Shown here piece after piece: positions 11,855 to 23,495 of a stretch of DNA of 64,000 nt. The notes under the pieces are model-generated. The model did no database searches. It saw nothing but the letters and a program-made list of their open reading frames with translations, and was not told where the DNA came from. Each line of letters begins with the position of its first letter. Within the stretch, counting starts at the first letter, position 1. Both the position numbers and the translations under genes were made by a program. Source of the DNA: Thelephora terrestris (taxonomy: Eukaryota > Basidiomycota > Agaricomycetes > Thelephorales > Thelephoraceae); the NCBI GenBank assembly GCA_015956445.1, contig WIUZ02000005.1, positions 744,001 to 808,000 of the forward strand, written 5' to 3'.

Positions 11855-14800
11855 TTTCTTCTGCTTATAATTTCCCGCGGAGACCATCTTCACTCGCTCT
11901 TGAAAAATCTCAATCATCATCGGAACTGCCAAAAGCATATTTCATTCCCAAGCCTCATATACTTCATCTTTCGTGCCGAACCTTTTTACATCACAGCTCC
12001 TCGCGTCTTTCTGCGGCACCGTTTCTACGGTTGTCGATTATCTCTTTCAACTATCGCTTTCGACGTCCCCTTCGCCGCTTGCCACCATTTATCGTGGACT
12101 TTCCCGTGCGCATTTCCTTGGTCCATGAGCCCGTTTCGAGATTCACTTCAAGACTGCTGTTCTTTCGTTGCATTGCACTGAACCCATCTGTACTAACCAT
12201 GTTTTTACGTCTCAGTATCGCATCCTCGCATTGTAGTATCACATACTAGCACAGTTCCTCTTCTCTTCAATACTGCATCGTAATAATCGTCACCCGCCGT
12301 GAGCATCAACTTTCATAGGTGTCGGAACCTCGGAATGCCATCGCCGTACGATCATGATCAGACCATTACACCGTCGGTTCGCGAACGTTTGAAAACTAAC
12401 GGCAGTGCTGCCCCCACTTGCTTCATCCGTGGTGACCCAACGTAATGGCGCTCTGTTCTTGGCAAAGCCGTGTGCAAGTTTTTCCCCCCTTACGACATCG
12501 GTGGTTAGAGCTCGACGACCCCGGTACAAGGGCCGTGTGATGGGCCAAGAAGCGCCCTTGAGGGACCCAGGGCAAAGGAATCCGAACACGTTTCCTGGAG
12601 AAAGTTCTTCGGGATGGGCAACATCTAAAGAGGGTGTATCGGCTGCGAGATTCCGCGGCGTTTGGGATTACGTCGTTCCTGCCGATCCAGCGGCTTCGGC
12701 CCCTCTGCTGCCAAATGCAAACTTGTAAAGTTCATATCGCCGTCGAGTGGCTGGTGAAGCAGGCGACGTTGTGAACTGTGACGGGATGGGGTAATGCATT
12801 TCCGCGCTGGCGGCGTAACCGAATTCAATACCGCCGACAGAACGTGAAGATACGCGGGCTGGTGCGAATGAAATCATGAATTTAACTGTACGTATTGGTC
12901 CCTGGAATGTGGGCCGCGAACGAGAAGGATACCAAGAAAAAACGTGCGTGCGGCGCAGCCTGAGTGGCGATGACGTGACGGCAGGGCTGTCGCTGTCAAG
13001 AAATGGCAATATATGCCAGCCCCTGGAAGAGAGAAAGAAGTTGGGTGACGCGAACTGGAAGCAGGGGCCACCCATCACACCGAGGCCGACCGAGGGTTTC
13101 TGGAAAGACGGCGGGCGGAAATGTGTTGCCATAAGTGAACGCGGTCCCCCGCTTTTACAATTGACAGCGGTACTTGTACACCTCCCAGGGGCATAAACCG
13201 GTGAAGGACGAAATTCCAAAGGCTAGTAAACCAATGCGATACGATGAGTCTTGCTCTGATAGTCTTTGGCTGGTTTCCAAACCGTTTTCCAGCGGTGCCA
13301 GGTTCTCCTGTTGAAGTACACCGAGACGGTGTCGTTACAACAGCGCATCGTGGCAAGACCTACATTCAAATTACCATGCACTGGCGTCAGTAGGCGTCGA
13401 ACGCACCTATGTCTGCCGTCCAACGATATGTGCGATTAGCACGGACATCACTGAATCGTTTCAGGGTTCATACTATGTCGTGTCACCCTCCTATGAGGAG
13501 AGCGCGGAGATGGATGACGGGAGGTTTGGATGGAAATTCTGCATGCAAGCATAGGTTGGGTATTCGTTTTCCATGAACCAATGACAACAGTCCAGTTCCT
13601 CTAGTGCTTCGGGGCTGTGGCTATTGATCCAAAGGAGCACCAGGCGTTTCTTTTTTGAATACACTCGAATCGCGATATGGGCGGTATGAATGCGGTATCC
13701 GAAGTCGTTCGCGGTGATGTTGGCAACACCTTTGATAGGGGATCATGAGAGTCGTGGGGCGACTAGAACGGTCCAACGGAAAACGGAACGGGGAACGCCT
13801 CAGCCACAGCGCACCATGAGTTGCGAAGATGGTCACCAATGAAATTGACCAACCAATGGCTGGCGTCCTCTAGACTGCTAGTTATTTGACTTGACTAGTT
13901 CAAGAATGCGTTTGGTGATGATACGATTCGCGCTTTCGTAGATTTTCCCAGCGGGTCGCTGGGAGCTGTATCTGCACCATGACCCAGAACCGCGGTCCGC
14001 CAGCCGTCGTGGTGGAAGCACGCTTTTTGACCAATACCTGAGAAGGATGGATAAGATGTTTCCACCTACATATGCATATGTATGAAAACTTCCCAGAGAA
14101 AAAGTTCCGTGCTCTATAAGCTATGAAGCTTACGGGAACGCCTATAACATTTTGAATTCGCCATTGTCCGATTATTTGGGGGCTTGCTTGGAATATTAAC
14201 GCAGGTAAACGGGTCAACCGCATGGGGGGACCGCGCCAACGGGCGTTTCCTAGCGACAACAGAGGGAATGTCTGGCCCGTGGAAACGGAGATGATAAGGT
14301 GAGACGCCTTCATCAAACGGCATTTTCGATGAATGCAGAGGATGGAGTTTGTGCGTGCCACTGGCAACCCGGCTGTTCGGCGGGTCCGAAGATAACCTGT
14401 GGAACGCCAAGTTCTGGGTCGAGACAAGGGTCAACCCTCTGATCCTGAGGCTGGATTCTAGCCTAGGTGAAAGAGGATGCGAGTCGCAGGGCCATTGCCA
14501 GTTAACTAGGTTCAGCTCCTGCGACCTGGTCACGACCTACGGTCAACTTGCAGTGATGGAAGCCGCCTGCTGTCCTTGCTCTGGTCTCCGTTACACTTGC
14601 AATCTCCTCAATCTGTGTCGATGCATCTGGGCAAAGTGCTCGGGTGCGCGGACTGTATCTTTCACTAGGCAGATGATAAAGCCAAGCAATGCATCCGGGA
14701 CGGACACGATTCGATCAACCACGACGGCTTAAATCGTCGGTATAAGCCTTGTGATGCCTTTCCTCGACTTTTAAACGTTACCACAGAAACTTGCAACCCA

Positions 14801-16532
14801 TCCGGCGCCCTTGCGGGTAGAGGCCTCATGTGGATGAATCAAGCTCTTCGACACACGCGCGAAGCGATGCTCTGGACGCTTGAACGTGACTAATGGAGGG
14901 GTCATCGGAGAGTTCTGACCAATCGTCCTGTGGGTGGTCCCTGTTGTTTGGCCAGCCCAGGATTACTCTTTGGCTGGGCCCTTCTCGGGTCGCCAATAGG
15001 ACGATGGAGAGGTAAACCGAATACTATTCGGATTCATACAACAATCTTCTGTCCCTCAACTAGCCTGTCAACATCAACTACTCCTACCCGCATGACTTCT
15101 TTCAGCTGTGTTTCCTGGTATACCCCAAAGCCCCTCCCTTGTGAAGTCACGGTGGGTCCCACGCTGAAGTTGCCGCCACCCGCCACAGAAAGAATACACA
15201 ACTCGCCCCAATCCCTGTTCCCGATTTAATGAAGATGAACTTTGCCTCGATCATCCTCGCAAACCAGGTCACGGATCCTTACGAGCAAAGGGTTTCCGTC
15301 CCGGACCGGACTTGCGAAGGCATAAACCCTGTGTGTGTCTAATCTTTGTGGTACTGACCTGCCAGCGCCACTCCCGCGTACAACGTTTGTAAGACCTGTG
15401 ATCCCCGAACGGATGGGCCCCTCTGTTACAAAGGACTGCGGTGGATAAATTACCCCGCTGCCAGGAGGAGAGGGGCACCCACCCTTCGGATCATGCAAAT
15501 GGGAGGTCAACCGAAAGGCACGAGGAACAGTGCTGCTGCTTACCAACCCCGCCGACGAAGAGATCTGTCTCTTGGCGTTCACTGGGGATGCTGATATGTG
15601 GATGGGAGTAGATTCGTTCGTTCGTTAGACTAGGTTGACGCCGAACTGGATGCCATGTGTTGATAAGCAACACGTTCCCGGGTCAACATCTTTCACGAGG
15701 GTCTGCGTCCTCCAAAGGGCTATCGAGCGCAGCGGGCGCGTCGCCGGTTAACGGATGCTCGGGCGGAAATCTCACGTCCCTGACTGTCCCCGAGGCTAGA
15801 TAAGCCACCCACCCTTATCAAACGGAGGGGTTTCAAGGTTCCGTAAGATTGATCAACCTAAGGACGCCGACATGCCCCAATCATCCAGTGCGCGGGTGCC
15901 TTGTGGGTCGAGAATGTCCCTCTGGCGAACAGAGTCGTTGTGACGCCTCGTGTGCACAGTCCTGTTATTTGAATTATAGTAACCGCGCGCTTCTGGTTCC
16001 TTCCGTAAGTCTCGGGGGGCTTTCCTCAGTCGTAAAGGGGTTTGATGGATCCGCGCTGACTCGTTTCTGTTGATTTGTGTTGGCCCTTTCTGGATTCCAC
16101 CTACGCGTCTGAGGTGGACTTATCCGTGATCGGAGAGAGTTTGGCTGTCTGGCGCCAGTGACACGGTTTTGCGGGATTATTCCATGGAAGACGCCCCAGA
16201 CCGACCATTGGGCTCGGACAAATACCACTGAAATCCGAAATTTCAGCCAAGCAGAGCGTCCCGCGGAGGTATTTGAATGAGGGATTATTGCTGCGTGCCT
16301 TGACAATGCCTTTTGCTTCCGTGCGTCTATTTTCGTCCATAACGTTCGGGAAAGCTATCCGCGCGAGCTGTACGCAGCGGCGAGTGACGGGTTTGTGGGA
16401 GTCCTTGGTCAGATTGTGGGTGCGATCAGGGGCGGATCACGATCGAAATATGATGGTTCAAGTTGGCGCGTTCGAGTTTCGTTCAATCACACAGTTAACC
16501 CTCCCACAACCTCTTCCACTTTGCTCACCAAC
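11855..16532. other. 4.7 kb gene-poor interval
   Basis: Beyond the PUF 3' UTR (to about 12250) I find no gene with credible splice sites or motifs. ORFs of 99-183 codons occur on both strands around 12.4-13.2, 13.9-14.7 and 15.2-15.6 kb, overlapping each other. Intron-like gt...ctgac...ag patterns exist near 15330-15365, so a poorly expressed or decayed gene cannot be excluded. No terminal repeats or transposase-like motifs were recognised. The last 200 bases form the carboxypeptidase promoter. Confidence 0.4.
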
Positions 16533-18561
16533 ATGAAGTTGGTGCTTTTGACGTTCGTAGGAGCGTGTACGGCTGGGGCAATCACGAATCATCTAAAGGC
16601 CCAAGATATTCTTGGCAAAACCGAGACGCGTGTCATCGGTGGCAGGCCGCCCGTGCCCGATGCAGCCGTACCAACCGTGACGCAGAAGCTTATGCACACT
16701 AATGGCGTAGAGTGTGAGTAGAGCCCAGGCTTGCACAGGGATTACCCTCTACGTAGGCACGGTCTGCTGATTAGGAGATGTCATCGCAGACGAGTCGATC
16801 TACCACCCCAAGTTCAAAGATCATAGCCTAAGGATTACGAAACCTAAGATCTGTGATCCCTCGGTACGGCAGTATTCGGGGTACATGGACATCACCTCCG
16901 GCAAACACCTGTTCTTCTGGTGAGGCTCCACATCCGTTGAGTTTGGGGCTGTTTACCCGGAGGTCTCCCCTTTAGGCTCATCACTGGCTGCTCCCGCGTA
17001 GGTTCTTTGAATCAAGAAACGCACCTGACACCGCCGATTTCATCTATTGGACTAACGGTGACCACCATGCTAAGCTGACTTTCTGATCTGGCGACCATCC
17101 TAACTGTTTGTTGCAGGCGGGCCAGGTTGTGCTTCCTCAACAGGTCTTCTATTGGAATTGGGTCCGTGCCGACTCACCGAGGGAGGTGTGAACGTAACCC
17201 ACAATGAACACTCCTGGAACACCCACAGTCACATACTATTCCTGGACCAGCCAGTGAACGTCGGCTTCTCCTACTCCGACGATGGCTCCAGAGTAGATCG
17301 CAGCGAAATCGCGGGCGAAGACGTCTACGCGTTTTTCCAGCTTTTCTTCGCCAGGTTCCCCGAATATGCTTCCGCGCCGTTTCACATCGCATCGGAGAGC
17401 TACGGTGGGACCTACGCTCCCCACGCGGCCTCGATATTCCATAAAAAGAATAGAGAGCTCGACGCCTCGCCAATTCCTCGGTTGACGCGGATAAACCTGG
17501 CTTCCGTGATTCTCGCGAACGGTCTCACGGATCCGCTCGAACAGCTCGCAACAGTCCGCGAATATGCTTGTCACGGACCGTACAGGGTTCTAGATCCCGA
17601 CGGAAAAGAATGCAGTTCAATGAAAAGAGGGACCGTGGTGTGCGAGCAACTCATGCGGGCGTGTTACAAGTTCCAGACCCGCGCAGGGTGCTTGTCTACC
17701 GCTTATTATTGTTATTCGCAGCTCTACACTCCAATTGAAAGTGAGTGCCGCGCGACCATCCTGCCTGCCACCGTTCACAATTTCACATCCAGAGACGGGA
17801 TTGAACTTGTACGATGTGCGTAAAAGGTGCAGCGTGCCGGAGTACGGGCCGGAATGTTTCCCGGAGATCGGATGGCTTGAAAACTGGATGAACGGCGAAG
17901 ATGTGAAAAGGTCCCTCGGCGTTGACCCCAAGCTTACGTTCGAAGCATGTAAGGCGGACGTCAGTAAGGAGTTCGCACTCCAAGCCGACGCGGTGCGGAA
18001 TAGCGCCCTTCTGCTCACGGATCTTGTGAACGAGGGCGTGCGCTTACTCGTGTACGCTGGAAATGCAGGTCAGTCATATCGTACGACGTTGGAAAACGCC
18101 GCTCTCGAATGCTGATGCGGTGCTTTTGTTGGTCACTGGACGCAGATGCTATGTGTAATTACATGGGGAACGAACGTTGGGTCAGCAAATTCGCAAATGC
18201 CTATCATGAGGAGTTCGTGGCGTCGGAAGAACAGCCGTGGGTCACGAGGGCATCGAGGCGGGAGGCCGGCTTGGTTCGCACGGCTGGTGGGCGGGGATCA
18301 ACAGCTGGTAATGTCACGTTCGTGAACGTGTTCGAAGCTGGGTGAGTTTTCCTCCCATGTGTTCGATTCTTTTGGTTTGGTTCGGTTTGGGGAGGGCTAA
18401 CGTGGGTTACTGGTTACCAGTCATATGGTCCCGTACGATCAGCCCGAGGCTGCGTTGGTGAGTAGATCGTCCCCCAGATTTCACCCACTGCGCAGCTGAC
18501 CGTCGCGCCTAAGGATCTGATCACGCGATGGATTCTGAATGTTCCCCTGACCGATGACTGA
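16533..18561 (+). CDS. secreted serine carboxypeptidase (peptidase family S10)
   Basis: Eight exons: 16533-16713, 16790-16919, 17002-17057, 17117-17740, 17793-18068, 18146-18341, 18421-18457 and 18514-18561, giving 515 residues in phase. It starts with a signal peptide (MKLVLLTFVGACTAGA). Family landmarks appear in order: SVRQYSGYMDI with LFFW, WTNGGPGCASSTG (oxyanion region), ESYGGTYAPH with the nucleophile Ser217, YAGNADAMCNYMG with Asp423 and GHMVPYDQPEAA with His489. The catalytic triad is therefore complete. Paired cysteines in the insertion region fit the family. The enzyme trims C-terminal residues from peptides at acid pH, in the vacuole or outside the cell. The NGGPGCASS variant, with Ala instead of the first Ser, is a small departure from the usual NGGPGCSS. 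Confidence 0.93.
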
Positions 18562-18726
18562 CGGATCTATTTTTCTGTGATCTGTGGGCGGCTCCTTACG
18601 CGTTATCTTTCGCTCAGTCAAGAAAGTTTAATCAGGCAAAGGTATGGCCCCCTGAACGTCGTTCAACGATTCCCGGTAGATGCACGAGGTCATGCTATGT
18701 GTGCTTGTGTGTGAATGTATTGTGAT

Positions 18727-19629
18727 CTATGTCGTCGAATTTGTATTACCCTCGGCGTCCTCCAAACTTTTCCTGAAACCCTCCAAGGTCCTCGCCAGCT
18801 GTCCACCGCTTGCCTGACCCAAAATACCAGCGATTTGATTCGCGGGGGAACTTATCAGTCCGATTAACTGCGCACGAAGTGTGTCAAGCGTTGGAAGGGA
18901 CGCGACGTCTCGAATATCAGGCGCCTTGAAAACCCTGCCTTCGATCAGTGCACCCATGACCGTCAGTTCGGGGGTGAGAGTGGGTTTGACGCGCTTCACT
19001 CTTCGTCCAGGAACAAAATCCGGATCATCCGCGGATGGTTTTTTTGTCGACGAAGCCTGTGCCTTTGCTCCGGGTTTTAACGGGGGAACTGATCTCTGAA
19101 ACGCATTAAGGATCGCGTTTAGCGTCGGAGGATCCAGGGACGGGAGCGAGAGAATGACAAGGCCGTTTTCGACAGTACGGGAAATATCTTTCGCTGTCTT
19201 GGCATCAATGGGGGCATAATCGCGCAAAGCAGCGCCAAAAATCGAGGTACGAATGACCGTGAGGGAAGGTGGGGTGGTGATGGAAGGATCGTTGCTTGGG
19301 GTCAAGGGCGTGGGCCCAGGGTTGAGGAGAGAAGGCGCGAATCCGCCTTTCCTTGCCGTTGCAGCGGCGATGTCTTTACGGAGCTTTGTGAGCCGGGAGA
19401 TGGAAAACTTGTCATGCTGTAAGAAGACGAGCGGGCATTCCTTGCTCGTCTCGAGGAGCCGGAGGTACTGGTTGTACAGGAACTGTTTCCGTTCCGAATA
19501 GATACGTGGTTCAGTCTTCTTTGGGTACCGTCGTGGTGGTTTCACGGACATGGCATAAGTCCGTACATGCATTGTCCCCGTGGTCGAGGCGAGAGGCGAG
19601 AGCCTCACCCGGAGCACCAGAGTCTGCAT
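18727..19629 (-). CDS. mitochondrial large-subunit ribosomal protein uL10m
   Basis: A single exon of 300 residues, starting at the ATG at 19629. The frame stays open upstream to 19854, with other ATGs near that end. I chose 19629 because the product then begins with a basic, Ser-rich presequence (MQTLVLRVRLSPLAS) suited to mitochondrial import. The segment RKQFLYNQYLRLLETSKEC, followed by VFLQHDKFSISRLTKLRKDI, matches the fungal L10/MRPL11 family. uL10m anchors the L7/L12 stalk on the mitochondrial ribosome. The C-terminal half has TLDTLRAQLIGLISSPANQI, also family-like. The start region faces the TPX2-like gene on the other strand, with 121 bp between the two ATGs. Confidence 0.85.
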   Translation of the reverse strand: MQTLVLRVRLSPLASTTGTMHVRTYAMSVKPPRRYPKKTEPRIYSERKQFLYNQYLRLLETSKECPLVFLQHDKFSISRLTKLRKDIAAATARKGGFAPSLLNPGPTPLTPSNDPSITTPPSLTVIRTSIFGAALRDYAPIDAKTAKDISRTVENGLVILSLPSLDPPTLNAILNAFQRSVPPLKPGAKAQASSTKKPSADDPDFVPGRRVKRVKPTLTPELTVMGALIEGRVFKAPDIRDVASLPTLDTLRAQLIGLISSPANQIAGILGQASGGQLARTLEGFRKSLEDAEGNTNSTT

Positions 19630-19750
19630 TTCGGGATACCGGAGGTGGAAGGGTGAAGAAACGCGGAGGGTGGCACGTGACAAGGTTGAACTCAGACGCG
19701 TCGGCTCCTTCTGGCGAATTTCTGCCTGTTGCCAACGAACTCTCACCACT
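19630..19750. promoter_or_regulatory. short divergent promoter, uL10m / TPX2-like
   Basis: Only 121 bases separate the start codons of two genes transcribed away from each other, so they must share a promoter region or have overlapping 5' UTRs. No TATA box was seen. Confidence 0.5.
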
Positions 19751-22510
19751 ATGGTCCGCCGCCACGCGATTCCGGACGCAGACGTCACGATAACGCACCA
19801 TTTGCCACCCCAAGAAGATGATTCCACTCGAGACTTTTCCATGTCTTTTGCCATACCAGCGCAAGCGGATGCCAGTAACCTCCTGGATCAGAGTTACGAG
19901 GATTTCTTCTCTGGTCCGGGCCTCGTCACCTTGAGCACCCCAGTCTTGCCCAGGCATCTTGCGAACGCTATTCAATCTGTGCGCAAGCCGACACGGACAA
20001 TTCAAACCCCTCCGGTCCTATCTGATCTTAACTTTGCACGAACCCTGACGACGGATCCGACCACCGAACTCGAGCCACCTGACTATAGGACGGAGCTACA
20101 GGAGGCGCATATACCGCACCATACATTGCCCTCGTTATTACCACGGAAAAGACCTCCCACGGGCCCGGCGAGGTCGACCGTTAATACGACTTCAATTGTG
20201 AATCCAGGCCCGCCTCGACCTGCCGGCACGACGTCGAAGAGCAACCCAGATTTGAAAATTTACAATAGCTTAACGTCAAACTCAGCGCTCTCAACGACAC
20301 CTATTCTCACCACTCAAGCCTCCGGAACACGGCCGAGCATTCAATCGTTGCCAACCCATGACACGCAAATCTCCCATCAGCCTCCGAAAACTGCCGCTCA
20401 AAAGAACGAGGTACTTGCTCATCCCCGCGGGAATACCGGCGTCGACTCGAACCGGACGACCTCGAGATCTCGGGGCGGGGATGACCAACATTGCGAAACG
20501 GCAACTTGCGTGAGTCGCATTCAACCTTGTCAGCCATCATGGGGCTTGAGAATCCCCGGCTGAGAGTATACGGCAGTACCTCGGATGACAGAACTGACAT
20601 TTTGCTCTATACTAGACTCAAAGTCGTGACCGTGGCGGTGCAGCTAGACGCCCCAACTCAACACTTTCCAATAACGATTTTGGCCGTGTGAATGGGCGAA
20701 CGAGATCGAGTTCGACGTGTGCAAATTCGCGGGGCAATGTTACGTCCCGTGTGCCTCACACGGGGGACAAACATTCCGACCCCGATTCACTTGACGAATG
20801 TAGAGAGGAGGTGACTCAAAGTTTGGTAAAAAGGGTTCTGCCATCGTCCGCGACCGCCCAGTGAGTGGTCGTTTTTCGTAATCGCTCCGTCGGCCAGGGT
20901 GATGTCGAGTACGTTTTGATCACCCACGCGACCTCTCGATGAATTGGCATTTGAGTTTCAGGCTTGTTCCCCCTTGAATCCGAGCAGGCGGCTTTGTATC
21001 GGATGACTAACATAATGGATTTTTTCCAATAGGTCAGGCCTTGACCTCGAACTGAGCGGGGCCGAGGCGAGCGACACTTCACCGCCACTTGGCCCGCCGA
21101 GAACAGGAGGAGAGGTCTCCCGAGAGGAAGAAGAGGCCGACCGGCTTACGGTCTCGCATCTATCGCCGAGTAAAACCGTCAGGGGATGCCCTGAAATCAA
21201 CAAGGAGCATTCAGGACCTATGGCCAGGGTTCCTCTTGCCATATCACCAATGCGACCCTCTAAGAAGCGTGCATCGTCAGCTGGACAGGCATCGGATAAC
21301 GAACCGGACGGCGCCATGCCCGATGAATTGGAGAAGCAACGCTTGATCACCCAATCGAATCGGGAAGGTGACGAAGGGAAGGGTACGCGACGGATAGTTG
21401 GAGAGAAGAAGTCGGTGGCTTCGTGCAAGAGAAATGGGGAGTCTTCGGTTTCGCTGGCCGTTACGAGACGACTGAAGGCCAAGGCGGTCCGGGAATCTCC
21501 CCGGGTGCGCAAGCTCAGGGACAAATTGGCAGGACGCGTTTCCGGTAAAGGAGGCGCGGGGAGAAGAGCAGGCGCTCCTAAGGTTTCGCGTGGGGGTGGC
21601 ACCATATCGGACGCTCGCGGATTCTCAGGGAAGGCAGGCGCATCAACGACGGCGAGCGTTGCGATGGTCCAAGGAAAGGGGGCAGATGTTGATGAAACGA
21701 CCGGGCGAAGGATGCCGTACAGTGGCGACAACGTGAGCTTTGTGGTTTCTTGAAATGTGATTGTTTGAAAACTGATGAATGGTTTTTAATTATGCGCGTG
21801 CTTTTTTATGACTAACGGGTTTACGTGGTTCGCTGTCGCGCTTGCACTTGATTGTGATTTTAAAAAAACAGGAAGAGGAGGATGGAGCGATCAACAGGAT
21901 TACAGGCAGTGCTGTGGGAGGACCCTCTTTCCACTCCACACTGAAACGAAGCACGATACCTGTCGAGTTTCGGTTTGAACTCGCCGCACGGCTGGGCACG
22001 AGCCGTGGTTCCTCCGTTCGAGAGAAGCCGGAACCGAGCGCGTCTAGGAGCAGCGGGGAACGTGGTGGACACAAGGTGGCTGGGAATCCACGGAAGCGTC
22101 CCAAAGTGGATGAATTGGTGGATGGTGAGAATGGCGAAGGAGGGTTTGGCTCGACGTCTTCGCGATTGACCGAGAGGAAGGGTGATCAAATCGGAACTCA
22201 CGGGGGCTCCTGGAAGGGGAACGGACGTTCAGATTCATCTGCGGCTTTGACGAGTCGAAGCAAGAGGAGACCGCTGATCGTTCCGAAGGAATTCAAGTTT
22301 AGCACGATGCAAAGGGCGAAAGACCGAGAAAAGTTCGACGAGGCGGTGCGTGTGAAGCAGGTGGGGAGGGAGCGTGAGCTGGAGGAGGAACGTGCAGCGA
22401 AAGCGGTGGAGGAAGAAGAGGAAATGAAAGAAATGAGGAAGAAAACTGTGCCAAAGGCGAACGGTGTCCCGGAGTGGTACGCGGCGATGCCGAAGAGGAA
22501 AGCGGGGTGA
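19751..22510 (+). CDS. TPX2 C-terminal-domain protein, probable spindle/microtubule factor
   Basis: Four exons: 19751-20509, 20616-20860, 21033-21732 and 21872-22510, totalling 780 residues in phase. Most of the protein is Ser/Thr/Pro-rich and basic with no globular look. At the C-terminus (about residues 700-780) PLIVPKEFKFSTMQRAKDRE leads into a Glu-rich helix and then RKKTVPKANGVPEWY. This is the arrangement of the TPX2 C-terminal domain (Pfam TPX2). A second motif, TIPVEFRFELAARL, near residue 595 resembles the repeated K/VPxxFxF motifs of TPX2 proteins. Family members bind microtubules and help nucleate or organise the spindle. Introns 1 (106 nt) and 2 (172 nt) are longer than average. 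The Ser/Thr-rich first exon could also be read in another frame near its end, but only the frame used joins the next exon in phase. Confidence 0.72.
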
Positions 22511-23217
22511 TATGAGGAGGAGAACGTTCACAGTTTATTTGTCTTTGTGTCAACGGACAAATTGTACACTTTTGTGACTGTATGGAGTTTGTACCTGAAG
22601 GAAAAAAAAGGAGCGCTTGGAAATATACATTGGGTTTACCATCAGATCACTTTAGTTGGCTTAGCACAACAATTCTCCACAAATCATCAGGTTGGGCGCG
22701 CGTACCGCAGTCGCTCAGCCAAGGCCCGACAGTTCGGAGGTATGCAACTATCGTGCTGTGTGTGTGTGCAGATCGATCTCTTCTGGTGAATGGTCGCTTG
22801 GGAGTGGGGCGGAGGCATTACAAGCCGTTGCCTGGCCAGGACCGATAACTCTGTTTTCGGATTAGCTTCCTTTCGGACAAATTCGTCGGTAAAGACAATG
22901 GCGGAGAGACAATCAGTCTTTGAAAAAGAGACAAAGGAAGAGAGCTCGGCGTAGTGCGGGGGAATTTGTCGCACGCGAAGGAGAAGGTGAGTGGGGAAGA
23001 AGCTGCAATACCACGAGGGGGGGAGAAGGAGCAAGGTCAACGGACCACACAGGCTCCACGTGAGAAAAACCAATAAATAAATAAAAAGAAATTGGAAAAC
23101 AAGACTGAAATTAAGGTCACGAGAATGACGGAACGGCGGGGCTTTTGAAAGGGAAATTGATCGTACGAATTTGGTTGGACGGATGTACCGTTGCGGGGCT
23201 GTTCCCCTCCTCTCGGA
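22511..23217. other. intergenic
   Basis: No gene is called. A 195-codon minus-strand frame (23274-22687) spans it but looks like a chance reading across a promoter. The right end leads to a TATA box for the small Cys-rich gene. Confidence 0.45.
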
Positions 23218-23224
23218 TATAAAA
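23218..23224 (+). promoter_or_regulatory. TATA box of the small Cys-rich protein gene
   Basis: TATAAAA lies 107 bases before the ATG at 23325, followed by a CA/CT-rich leader. This is typical of a strongly expressed short fungal gene. Confidence 0.55.
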
Positions 23225-23324
23225 GCAGACCGGGGTTTCTGTATCATCCCCTCAACACAACAAACCTTCCCCACCTCAGAGTCACTTGCGATTTACTTCC
23301 TCCCACCAAACCGAACTACGAGAA

Positions 23325-23495
23325 ATGTCTCCGTCTACCGTCTCCACTACCACCTCTACCTCTACCAATAGCACCCCAGTCGTGCACCACATCCACGACG
23401 ACGACAAGACTTTTGTCGACCAGTCCGCTCCTCAGTGCTGCCACTGCGGCTGGAGGGGATCTCACTCTCCTCAATGTCCTTTCAGGCGCAAGTAA
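23325..23495 (+). CDS. 56-residue Cys-rich small protein
   Basis: Unspliced ORF with ATG in a good context (gagaaATG). The N-terminal half is a Ser/Thr/Asn tract. It is followed by VVHHIHDDDKTFVDQSAP and then a compact CCHCGWRGSHSPQCPF motif ending in RRK. I recall similar short basidiomycete proteins ending in CCHCGWRGSHAPxCPF, but I know no function. Four cysteines and a histidine close together could bind zinc. There is no signal peptide or membrane segment. A TATA box sits 107 bp upstream. Downstream, a gtacgtctc...gaacag pair near 23596-23654 could be a 3' UTR intron. Confidence 0.6.
   Translation: MSPSTVSTTTSTSTNSTPVVHHIHDDDKTFVDQSAPQCCHCGWRGSHSPQCPFRRK

Noticed and set aside
12668-13219. 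183-codon minus-strand frame, with a 106-codon ORF opposite
   Set aside because: Neither has motifs; the longer one begins at a non-ATG codon. Nothing lets one be preferred.
15226-15582. 118-codon minus-strand ORF
   Set aside because: A plus-strand intron-like pattern crosses it, and no family resemblance was found on either strand.
22687-23274. 195-codon minus-strand frame
   Set aside because: It crosses the TATA region of the small Cys-rich gene; its hydrophobic part is a translated A/T-rich promoter.
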